Shown here: one piece after another, positions 24,743 to 31,963 of the stretch
Numbering within the stretch: position 1 is the stretch's first letter
How the letters are laid out: each line of letters begins with the position of its first letter
Assembly (NCBI GenBank): GCA_009684525.1
Contig: WKKR01000001.1
Location: 930,001-994,000, forward strand
Length of the DNA stretch: 64,000 nt
Direction: 5' to 3'
Origin: Geobacter sp.
GTDB taxonomy: Bacteria; Desulfobacterota; Desulfuromonadia; Geobacterales; DSM-12255
Notes under the pieces: generated by a model
Seen by the model: only the letters and a program-made list of their open reading frames with translations
The model's database searches: none
What the model was told of the DNA's origin: nothing
Position numbers and translations under genes: made by a program

Positions 24743-26680
24743 TCAAAGCCCCCTGCGCTCTTTCTCGATGATCAGCCGCTGTTCGATGATGGCATAGACC
24801 CGGTCTGCCAGCCGTTCCAGGTCAATTCCCTCGGGGTTCCCGCCCGGAAGCGGCAAAGCCGGCGCCGGCACTGCTGCCGGAGTCGGCGCTCCCTGCCCTG
24901 CTGCCGGCCCGGTCGCAGAGGTGGTTTCCTGCTCCGCGCTGCGCTGCAGAGGAGCGGAATTGCCTGCACGGGCCCCGTCCATCGCCTGCGGGAAGCCGGA
25001 AATCTGGCGGAAAACGGCTCCGGGCATTCTTGCCAGCGGCAGCGTTGCCGGGGTGCGGGGAGCCGCTGCAAGAGCTGCCGCCCCGCTACCGTTTTCCACC
25101 AGTGCGGAACCCCCTATCGTGCGGTTCAACCGCTCTTGCCGAGCCGATAACGGCAGCACGCCCGCAACCGACGCGACAGCCCGGTCGCGAGACGACGGCA
25201 CTGCGGCTTGTGCCGGGGAAGCGGCCAGAACCGGCTGCTCCGCTTCGGCTGGCGCGGCGGAAACCGCATCACGCTGCAGCGGCAAGGGGGAAAGCGTTGA
25301 CCGGTGCGACAGCGACGAAGTCGCCGCGCCGTCCGTCTTTCTCTGCACGGCAGCAGGCGCAGCCCGCATCTCCGCGTGCCGGCCGGGAGTGGTGCTGCCG
25401 ATCCCCTGGCTGCTGCCTGTCCCCGCGCTGCCGGCGCTGCCTGCCGACGGCAGTCTGCGCAGGAGATAGGGTTGACCCTTGGCGAACGACCGGGCGGAAA
25501 ACGGAGCGGCAGTCTCTACGGCCGCTGCTGCAGACCCAGGCGCAGCCGACGATTCGAGGGACACGGGGCTCTGCTGCACGGAATCCGTTGCGGTGGAGGT
25601 CTCCTGCGCCCGGCTGAACGGCAGGGGTGTATCGTGACCGCTTACCGCACGGGACCCGGACGCGCCAATACCGGGGATCTTCCCGCTCGGTGCGGCACCG
25701 GCCGGGGCATCGCTGCCCCGGGTCACCCGGCTGTGCTCTCCGGACTCTCCTGACTGCTCCGTCTCCCTGTTGCCGCTCTTGCGGGATGCCGTGTCGGAAA
25801 GGCGCACCAACTGGACCTCGCGCCGGGCACCGGCCGGTCTGGCGGCCGGGGAGAGCAGAAGAGCGGTGGCATGGCCCATTGGACCGGGTAATGGCGGCGA
25901 AACCGCCTGCTCCCGTGCCGTCGACAACTGTTCCGTTACACGAGCCCCCGCTTCGGCCTTCATCGACGCCTCTACCCGCTGCACTGACGGATGGGAAACC
26001 TCGCCCATTCCCGCCGGCAACGGCACCGCCCCGGACCAGGCACCGGGCTGATCGGTCGTCGCGGGCCTGCCGATCGAGATGGGCAGGCCTGTCCCAACGT
26101 GCCGGCCGGTTGCCGCTCCGGCCTGCTCTGCCGGACGCTCTGCCATGGCCGGACTGCCGGCGGCATACGGCATTGCCGCGCGCGAAAGCCGCTCATTCAT
26201 GGCCTTTGCGCCTGGGGAACCGGCGAGTGTCTGACCGATGCTGCCCGACAGGCGCGGTTGCAGCCTTGCGGATGTAGAAACCCCGCGATCCGTAGCGATC
26301 CGCCCGGAGACGCTGCCGTTGCCGACCACCGCCAAAGCGGCAGGCAGCGGTGGAGGCGATTGCTCCCGGTCTGCGGCCAGTAGACCGGGAGCATCCCCGT
26401 CCCGTATCGCGGCGCGGCGGATGCCAGACCGAAAGGGGAGCGGTCCGTGGACAGCGGGAGCGTCCCTGTTGCTCCAGCGGCCGATGATCTCCCTGGAGAG
26501 CGACGCCCCGTCTTCGGCCATGTTCTGCAGCCGCTCCATTCCCGTTACCATGCCGCCACCCTGCAGGGGGGAAAGCCGGTCGTAGCGCCCCCGCACGGAT
26601 CTGGCCAGGGAAAGCGTCCCGTCTTCCCCGCCGGTGCCGGCCGGGGGTGCGTCCGTATGGCGAGCTGTGGTGTCGTCCAT
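24743..26680 (-). CDS. Long disordered Ala/Pro/Ser-rich eCIS protein with conserved C-terminal helix
   Basis: 645 residues, mostly low-complexity Ala, Pro, Gly, Ser, Arg and Thr with no predicted fold. The last 28 residues are a clear helix (DLERLADRVYAIIEQRLIIEKERRGL), a motif that recurs at the C-terminus of proteins in this position in other PVC-type clusters. It lies between the second tube protein and the LysM hub gene. No dedicated tape-measure gene is recognised in the cluster, so this extended chain, filling the tube lumen and anchored to the hub by its C-terminal helix, is a candidate; that is an inference. The antisense frames in this gene are compositional artefacts of its GC-rich codons. 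Confidence 0.65.
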   Translation of the reverse strand: MDDTTARHTDAPPAGTGGEDGTLSLARSVRGRYDRLSPLQGGGMVTGMERLQNMAEDGASLSREIIGRWSNRDAPAVHGPLPFRSGIRRAAIRDGDAPGLLAADREQSPPPLPAALAVVGNGSVSGRIATDRGVSTSARLQPRLSGSIGQTLAGSPGAKAMNERLSRAAMPYAAGSPAMAERPAEQAGAATGRHVGTGLPISIGRPATTDQPGAWSGAVPLPAGMGEVSHPSVQRVEASMKAEAGARVTEQLSTAREQAVSPPLPGPMGHATALLLSPAARPAGARREVQLVRLSDTASRKSGNRETEQSGESGEHSRVTRGSDAPAGAAPSGKIPGIGASGSRAVSGHDTPLPFSRAQETSTATDSVQQSPVSLESSAAPGSAAAAVETAAPFSARSFAKGQPYLLRRLPSAGSAGSAGTGSSQGIGSTTPGRHAEMRAAPAAVQRKTDGAATSSLSHRSTLSPLPLQRDAVSAAPAEAEQPVLAASPAQAAVPSSRDRAVASVAGVLPLSARQERLNRTIGGSALVENGSGAAALAAAPRTPATLPLARMPGAVFRQISGFPQAMDGARAGNSAPLQRSAEQETTSATGPAAGQGAPTPAAVPAPALPLPGGNPEGIDLERLADRVYAIIEQRLIIEKERRGL

Positions 26681-26689
26681 GGCCAGTGC

Positions 26690-27127
26690 CTACAGGGTCG
26701 AGAATCCGCAGTGGACCAGTTCCAGCGTCTCCACTGCTACGGTGTTGGAGTCAGCCCGCAGTTCGGGTCCCATCCATCTGACCGGATAGGCCCGTTCCAG
26801 GTGCCAGTAATTCACCGGCTGGCCGGTTTGGTCCTGCAGGATGACGGTGAGGTTGCGCCGCGCAATGATGCCGCGCCGCACGTCGCAGTGCCAGAGCCAG
26901 AGGGCCTGGTTGTCGGTGATGCCCCGCTTGAGCACCAGGTTGGCGGGGTAGCGCACCGGCCCGGCCAGGCGGTGCACATAGTCGTTCAGCCCCCCCTCGC
27001 GATAGTCGTGGAGCTCGATCTCTGCCTGGAGCCCCGACACCTCGCTGAAGCCACCGACCAGAAGCCCTTCCAGCTCCACCAGGAAATTGAAGCTGAGGTA
27101 TGGGTCGCGCCTGCTGCCTAATGCCAT
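26690..27127 (-). CDS. Tail tube protein, second copy (gp19-like, Afp5-type)
   Basis: 145 residues. RRDPYLSFNFLVELEGLLVGGFSEVSGL, DYREGGLNDYVHRL and LVLKRGITDNQALWLWHCD are the hallmarks of contractile tube proteins. It is more divergent than the main tube protein at 27650-28084 and lies next to the baseplate genes, so it is probably the tube-initiator ring that sits on the hub. The start is ATG 27127 with AAGAGAG at a good distance; an ATG two codons upstream is also possible. Confidence 0.85.
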   Translation of the reverse strand: MALGSRRDPYLSFNFLVELEGLLVGGFSEVSGLQAEIELHDYREGGLNDYVHRLAGPVRYPANLVLKRGITDNQALWLWHCDVRRGIIARRNLTVILQDQTGQPVNYWHLERAYPVRWMGPELRADSNTVAVETLELVHCGFSTL

Positions 27128-27129
27128 GG

Positions 27130-27288
27130 TCATCTCTCTTCGTTCAGCCGTTCATTGATCCGGGCGATCTCGTCCACCCAGCGTTGCCGCTCCCGGTGCT
27201 CCATCCCCATGATCTCGTCATGGGGCCAGTGAAAATGATAGGCGATGTAGGCTACCTCCTCGGAGAGCCGCTCCGAGGGGTAGCCTAT
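27130..27288 (-). CDS. DUF6760-like small eCIS protein, apparent AUA start
   Basis: 52 residues from GYPSERLSEEVAYIAYHFHWPHDEIMGMEH to INERLNEER; the SEEVAYIAYHFHW and HRERQRW motifs match the small conserved protein that follows the tail-assembly gene in many PVC-type clusters, where it begins MGYP. Here the codon in that position is ATA, overlapping the TAG stop of the preceding gene (ATAG), in the same way that neighbouring genes use ATGA, and GGGGGA lies just upstream. The only in-frame ATG (27342) would add 18 unrelated residues inside the preceding gene. Helical and charged; probably a structural or assembly component. Confidence 0.7.
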   Translation of the reverse strand: MGYPSERLSEEVAYIAYHFHWPHDEIMGMEHRERQRWVDEIARINERLNEER

Positions 27289-27653
27289 GCTTCCCCCGAG
27301 CCGTTCACCTCGACCTCGAACCGCCCTTCGCAGTGGGGGCACCCCACCTCCATCCTGCTGGTGCCGTATTCGTTGATACGGCGGTAGAAATCCTGCAGAA
27401 AGGCCAGGTCTGCAGAAAAGAGCCCCTCGATCATCTTCGGGTTGAGTGCGGTCAGGCTGCCGAGCCTGGTGATCACCCTGGACAAAAGGATGATCACCAG
27501 GTAGGCAGGATTGGACTGCACCCGCGGGTCCTTCATGGGGGCGATCTCGTCAAAGGCGGTGGCCAGACGCATGCTCCCTTCCCGATGCAGGTTCCCCTCG
27601 CTATCCACATAACCCCGGGGAAGGGTAAAGGGAAACTCGGTCTGGAGCGTCAT
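27285..27653 (-). CDS. Tail assembly protein (eCIS conserved), zinc-ribbon-like C-terminus
   Basis: 122 residues. FPFTLPRGYVDSEGNLHREGSMRLATAFDEI and DPRVQSNPAYLVIILLSRVITRLG are conserved in the phage tail assembly protein family that follows the tube gene in PVC-type systems. The C-terminus has CPHC (about residues 107-110), half of a zinc site. The role is presumably tube or baseplate assembly. It overlaps the tube gene by four bases and the DUF6760 gene by four bases. Confidence 0.85.
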   Translation of the reverse strand: MTLQTEFPFTLPRGYVDSEGNLHREGSMRLATAFDEIAPMKDPRVQSNPAYLVIILLSRVITRLGSLTALNPKMIEGLFSADLAFLQDFYRRINEYGTSRMEVGCPHCEGRFEVEVNGSGEA

Positions 27654-28084
27654 GCCTTGGCTACCCCTTCATGGGCAATCTCAAGCGATTCGATGGCCAC
27701 TTCGTTGCCGGTAGCGTTGAAGGTCGGGCCGCTCCACTTGCTGGGCCACCCTTCGACAAAGTTCCAGCGGAGTTTCTCGGCGCCGGTGTCGTCCAACAGG
27801 ATGATGGAACCGTTCTTCCGCTCCACCTTCCCCTCGATCGCCTTTTTCCGCCATTCCCACAGCTCGGCGTCGTCGGTGATGCCCCGCTTGAGCGAGATGC
27901 TGGAATACTTGACCAGCCCCGGCAGTTTGCGGACATGGAGCGCTTGTCCCCCCTCGCGGTAGTCGATGGGGTCCTGGGTGGTGTCAAGGCCCGAGCACTC
28001 CCGGAACCCTGCCCGGGTTATGCCGTCGATCTCCACCAGGAAGTTGTAGGCGCGAAAAGGATCTTTCCGTTCTCCAGTAGGCAT
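27650..28084 (-). CDS. Main tail tube protein (gp19/Afp1-like)
   Basis: 144 residues. GERKDPFRAYNFLVEIDGITRAGFRECSGL, DYREGG, LPGLVKYSSISLKRGITDD and the C-terminal PTFNATGNEVAIESLEIAHEG are the conserved contractile tube sequence. It polymerises into the inner tube within the sheath. It directly follows the sheath genes after a 63-base gap, the usual order. Confidence 0.95.
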   Translation of the reverse strand: MPTGERKDPFRAYNFLVEIDGITRAGFRECSGLDTTQDPIDYREGGQALHVRKLPGLVKYSSISLKRGITDDAELWEWRKKAIEGKVERKNGSIILLDDTGAEKLRWNFVEGWPSKWSGPTFNATGNEVAIESLEIAHEGVAKA

Positions 28085-28147
28085 GATTTACTCCTCCTTG
28101 ATTGATGGCTTCGTACATGAATTGTTCGTGTAGCGAGCCGCTGGTTT

Positions 28148-29680
28148 CTAGTTGCTCCGAATATATTCAAAGGATGCGATCAGATGCTCCTGTGAATCGT
28201 ACAGGTATGCCTCGTCGCCGGTATTGTTCCAGAGCGGCGCCTGGTGCCCCCAGTAGAGGTCGGTGAGGCTGTTGTCCCCCCTTTTCGTCCAGACCCTGAC
28301 CTCCATCCCCGGCTGAAAGATGAAGCGGGGAAAGAGCAGGCGATGGCCGACACGGTCTTTGAGCACCCAGTTGGTCATCTCCACCGGCGCGCTCCCCTGG
28401 TTTCTCAGCAGGAGATGCTCTCCGGCCAGGTCGGGGCCGGCCGGGTTCTCCGTAATGGCAGCGATCACCACGCCGGTGGCCGATGCGAAACCGGAGAGGT
28501 TCGAGACGGGCGTCGTCGTTATTGGTGCCGTCTGCGGGGTGACGGTCACCTTCCCCTCGGCCTGGACAATCCTGATGATGATGAATTCACCCGGCACCGC
28601 CGTTGCCAGGCCGATCTCCACGATCAGCTCGCCCCGGTCCCGCCGCTCCTGGGTGTTGATCTCGGCATCGCACTTGACGTAAAAGGCCTCTTCGCTGCTG
28701 TTCCCCTGGAAGGCCCCCTTGCGGTAGAGCCCGGTCAGGTAGCTGTTGATCTCCCGCCTGACCCGCATCCAGAGTGCGGCGTCGTTGGGCTCGAAGGTCA
28801 TCACAACCATCTTCCGCGCAATCCAGCGGCTGATGGCGAGGAACTGGCGCCTGACATTGACATAGAGCCAGGCAGGTTCGCGGCTTACGGTCCGGGCTCC
28901 CCAGACGCGGATGCCGCGGCCGGGAAAGACCCGCAGGCAGTTGACCTGACCGGGGTTGAGCACCGACTGATCCTGGTCGGTCAGGTTCGTGGCCAGATCC
29001 AGCGCCTCTTCGATCACCTCGTTTGCCGGCGCCTTGTGCACGCCGGTCTGCCGGTCGCTGCGCGCATAGATGCCGGCGATGTGGCCAGAGGGGGGGATGC
29101 AGCCGTCGGTTGCGGCAGGACCGTCCGCCACCCTGATCCAGGGATAGTAGAGCGCACCGTCGTCTCCCGTGAGCGCCTGCCGCTGCGCGAGGGCCGTGTC
29201 GGCGGTCGCCGCGGGGAGCGGATCGAGAATGGCGAAGATGTTGAAATCGCTCTCCCCGATGCCGATGCGGCAGAAATCCAGGAGCTTCTGCTGCAGCTCT
29301 GTCTCCTGCCCCGGAAAGAGTAGCAGGTCCGGGGCGCAGATGAGATCGACCTTTTCCAGCAGCAGTTCATGGGCAAGCTGCGCCAGGGCGCGTTCGAGCG
29401 CCCCGGCAACCGGTTCCGCCCTGTCCAGGCAGAGGACGTAGCAGAGTCTCCCGCCATTGGCAAAGAAACCCCGGACCGCATAGGCAAGGAAGCTGCCGGG
29501 GGCAGGCGTGCCGAACAGCGCGGCAAACCGCTCCCACTGGCTCACCTCTGTGAGCCCCCGGGCAATGCCGTCGCCGGCATAGCCGATGAAGAGCGGCACG
29601 CCACTCTGCAACTCCGCTTCGGTGGCAACCACCACCTCGTGGATATAGACACCCGGTGTCTTATAGGGCTGTCCAAGCAT
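28148..29680 (-). CDS. Tail sheath protein fused to a C-terminal lamin-tail domain
   Basis: 510 residues, start ATG 29680. Residues about 1-385 are a contractile sheath (TPGVYIHEVV, YAVRGFFANGGRLCYV, PPSGHIAGIYARSDRQTGVHKAPANEVI, INTQERRDRGELIVEIGLATAVPGEFIIIRI). A short linker (TAPITTTPVSNL) leads to about 110 residues with the lamin-tail (LTD) pattern: EHLLLRNQGSAPVEMTNWVLKD, FIFQPGMEVRVWTKRG, YWGHQAPLWNNTGDEAYLYDS. LTDs are Ig-like and found in surface or cell-wall proteins. On the sheath they would decorate the particle outside. The sister sheath upstream lacks this domain. Confidence 0.9.
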   Translation of the reverse strand: MLGQPYKTPGVYIHEVVVATEAELQSGVPLFIGYAGDGIARGLTEVSQWERFAALFGTPAPGSFLAYAVRGFFANGGRLCYVLCLDRAEPVAGALERALAQLAHELLLEKVDLICAPDLLLFPGQETELQQKLLDFCRIGIGESDFNIFAILDPLPAATADTALAQRQALTGDDGALYYPWIRVADGPAATDGCIPPSGHIAGIYARSDRQTGVHKAPANEVIEEALDLATNLTDQDQSVLNPGQVNCLRVFPGRGIRVWGARTVSREPAWLYVNVRRQFLAISRWIARKMVVMTFEPNDAALWMRVRREINSYLTGLYRKGAFQGNSSEEAFYVKCDAEINTQERRDRGELIVEIGLATAVPGEFIIIRIVQAEGKVTVTPQTAPITTTPVSNLSGFASATGVVIAAITENPAGPDLAGEHLLLRNQGSAPVEMTNWVLKDRVGHRLLFPRFIFQPGMEVRVWTKRGDNSLTDLYWGHQAPLWNNTGDEAYLYDSQEHLIASFEYIRSN

Positions 29681-29710
29681 GCAGGAATCCCCGTTCGTTG
29701 ACTGCCGTTT

Positions 29711-29748
29711 CCCCCCATCCACCCCTTACCCAAAGGGCAGATGGGGGG
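29711..29748. promoter_or_regulatory. Intergenic hairpin between the two sheath genes
   Basis: CCCCCCAT (29711-29718) pairs with ATGGGGGG (29741-29748), with inner CCC/GGG pairing around an AAA loop. It has no T-tract. It could partially stop transcription or protect the upstream sheath message, giving more of the plain sheath than of the lamin-tail one. Confidence 0.45.
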
Positions 29749-29757
29749 TGCTTTCCC

Positions 29758-30957
29758 CTACTTGCTCGGGCCGGCCCACTGGCTGATCCGGAAGATGACG
29801 AATTCAGCCGGCTTCACAATGGCAACGCCGATCTCGGTGACCACCTGCCCCAGGTCGCGGACCTCCTGCGGGTTGGTCTCGGCATCGCACTTGACGAAGA
29901 AGGCCTCCTGGGGCGTACTGCCGAACAGCGCCCCGGAACGCCAGACATTGGTAAGGAATGCGGTCACGTTCCGGTTGATCTTGGCCCAGAGCGCCTGGTC
30001 GTTCGGCTCGAACACCACCCACTGGGTCCCCTCGTCAATGGACTCGCGGATGAAGTTGATGAGCCGGCGAACGTTGATGTAGACCCATTCAGGGTCGCCG
30101 CTTGGGTCGGAGGCAAGGGTACGCGCCCCCCAGACCTTGATGGTACCGTTGAATTCGCGGATGCAATTGACGCCCCGCGGGTTCAGGCTCCCCTGGAGCG
30201 GCTTGCCGATCCGGTACTTGAGCCCGAGCGCCCCCATCACCACCTCGTTGGCCGGCGCCTTGTGGACGCCGCGCTGGGCATCGGAGCGGGCATAGATCCC
30301 GGCCAGATGGCCGCTGGGGGGGACGGCTATCCTGGTCCCCATCGGCTGGAGGGGGTCGGAGACCTCGATCCAGGGGAAATAGAACGCGCCATACCCCTTG
30401 GGATTGGCTGACGGCCGCCAGATGCCCGAATCGTCGGTGGAAATCACCAGGTTGTCGTCGGCGATGTCACGGGCGCAGTCGAGGATCGACACCCGGTCTT
30501 CCATCAGCTGGCAGTGGCTCACCAGCGTGGCATGGACCGCGTTGAGGGCGTCCTGGGCAGTGTCGGGGGGAAGCGGAGCGGCAAGCACGGCGATCTCGTC
30601 GATATCCTTGAACTGGTCGACGGCATTGTCGACGTCATCCACGGTGGTTACCCGGGTCACCCAGCAGCGGGTGCCGCCGTTGTTGAAGAAGCCGTAGACC
30701 GCATGGGCCAAATACTGGTTGGCAGCGCAGAAATCCCCGAACTTGGTCTTGAACTCTTCCCAGTTGTTGATCGGCGTAGGGTCAAGGGCTGCAACCTGGG
30801 TGTAATTCCCCCCTCCCGGTTTCGCCGGCATGCCGGTCCCCGTGATATCCGCGGAAATCCCCACGAATCCGGCCGTGCTCGTACCGACCCCGGCGATCGG
30901 TTTTACCGCTGACGGCACCTCTTCCACATAGACTCCCGGTGCGAGATATTCAGCCAT
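29758..30957 (-). CDS. Tail sheath protein (Afp2-4-like)
   Basis: 399 residues, the normal sheath length. LAPGVYVEEVPSAVKPIAGVGTSTAGFVG at the N-terminus, AVYGFFNNGGTRCWVTRV, VPPSGHLAGIYARSDAQRGVHKAPAN and the C-terminal NPQEVRDLGQVVTEIGVAIVKPAEFVIFRISQWAG are diagnostic. It forms the contractile outer sheath. It is the first of two adjacent sheath genes. The ATG start follows an AAGGAGGAAG site. Confidence 0.95.
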   Translation of the reverse strand: MAEYLAPGVYVEEVPSAVKPIAGVGTSTAGFVGISADITGTGMPAKPGGGNYTQVAALDPTPINNWEEFKTKFGDFCAANQYLAHAVYGFFNNGGTRCWVTRVTTVDDVDNAVDQFKDIDEIAVLAAPLPPDTAQDALNAVHATLVSHCQLMEDRVSILDCARDIADDNLVISTDDSGIWRPSANPKGYGAFYFPWIEVSDPLQPMGTRIAVPPSGHLAGIYARSDAQRGVHKAPANEVVMGALGLKYRIGKPLQGSLNPRGVNCIREFNGTIKVWGARTLASDPSGDPEWVYINVRRLINFIRESIDEGTQWVVFEPNDQALWAKINRNVTAFLTNVWRSGALFGSTPQEAFFVKCDAETNPQEVRDLGQVVTEIGVAIVKPAEFVIFRISQWAGPSK

Positions 30958-31003
30958 GTCTTCCTCCTTTTTGATGTTGTTCGTGCATCCTCACGTCGCT
31001 ATG

Positions 31004-31315
31004 TCAATGAATGACAGCCAGTTGCATGTCTGCGACAGCCATCAGGACTCTCCCCACGCCGTTGCGCGCTACGGTCGCCTGTGTCGTGGCCGTTCCGTAC
31101 CGGCTCCCCCGCACCGATACCGACGCTTCCAGTTCATACTCCCCGTCCGCGAGATCCAGTACGTGAAAATGGCCGTCCAATTCCGTTATGACTTCGCATG
31201 CCACCGTTGCCGAAGAGATGACCACCCGCGCACCGGGGATCGGCTTTCCCGTCGCCGTCTCGGTCACCTTGCCCGCAATTGCCACCTGATGCCGTGTTAT
31301 TTCCCATTGCGCCAC
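31004..31315 (-). CDS. Small CarboxypepD-reg-like beta-sandwich protein
   Basis: 103 residues. VAIAGKVTETATGKPIPGARVVISSA, TELDGHFHVLDLADGEYELEASV is a clear carboxypeptidase-regulatory-like (transthyretin-like) domain, a single Ig-like beta sandwich. No signal peptide. The GTG start at 31315 follows GGAGGGA and lies 3 bases behind the DUF4255 stop. Position between the tube cap and sheath genes suggests a particle accessory, perhaps a decoration or cap element; that is inferred. Similar domains are common in eCIS clusters near the sheath gene. Confidence 0.75.
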   Translation of the reverse strand: MAQWEITRHQVAIAGKVTETATGKPIPGARVVISSATVACEVITELDGHFHVLDLADGEYELEASVSVRGSRYGTATTQATVARNGVGRVLMAVADMQLAVIH

Positions 31316-31318
31316 TCG

Positions 31319-31918
31319 TTATCCCTCCCCCACCCCCTGCTTGAACTTCAGCAGTTTGTCGGTAACCAGCGGTCCGGTCTCTTCCGGAGCGAACGGTTCC
31401 ACACCGATGGTAATGGTATAGTTGAGTGCTGCCTTCGGCTTGCCGCCGAGTGCCTGCCAGAACTCCGCCATGCTCTGCAGCTGGCCCGGCAGCAGGCTGA
31501 CCGCGGGAAGATCTGGAGCCTGCCCCATCAGCGTCCCCTGCAAGAGCTCTTTGGGGATGGTGGGGTGCCGCAGGAGCGCCTTCATCACCTCTCCCAGCAG
31601 GCGATGCTCGTCATAAGCCGGCGTGCTCGAAGCACCCGAGGGCCAGGCCGTTATCAGGTAGGAGCAGTCGACCCGCACCGGCGGCCGCCGCTTCCGGCCC
31701 GTGCCGTCGCTGCGCCGCTCCAACTCCCACTCCCGGTTGCGCAGCTCCCGGTTCTCCCTGATGTCGTAGAGGAACAGGTCGATGGCCGGCAGCGTCACCG
31801 ACGACGGCGGGAAGCGGTCGTCCGGCGGGGCGAAGCTGATGGAGACCTGGCTCACCACGCCGGGGGGGAGCTCCTGCCTGAGCAGTTCCTGCAAGGTTTT
31901 ATCGAGGTCGTCGAGCAT
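31319..31918 (-). CDS. DUF4255 tube terminator/cap protein (Pvc16/Afp16-like)
   Basis: 199 residues. LDDLDKTLQELLRQELPP, VSISFAPPDDRFPPSSVTLPAIDLFLYDIRENRELRN, RRPPVRVDCSYLITAW and EHRLLGEVMKALLRHP are the hallmarks of DUF4255. In PVC and Afp this protein caps the tube and sheath and sets particle length with the tape measure. It is normally at the far end of the operon next to the ATPase; here cargo genes lie between it and the ATPase. Confidence 0.95.
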   Translation of the reverse strand: MLDDLDKTLQELLRQELPPGVVSQVSISFAPPDDRFPPSSVTLPAIDLFLYDIRENRELRNREWELERRSDGTGRKRRPPVRVDCSYLITAWPSGASSTPAYDEHRLLGEVMKALLRHPTIPKELLQGTLMGQAPDLPAVSLLPGQLQSMAEFWQALGGKPKAALNYTITIGVEPFAPEETGPLVTDKLLKFKQGVGEG

Positions 31919-31963
31919 GACGCGAAAAGCTCCTCCTGGCGATCGGTACGGATGCGCCGCGTC

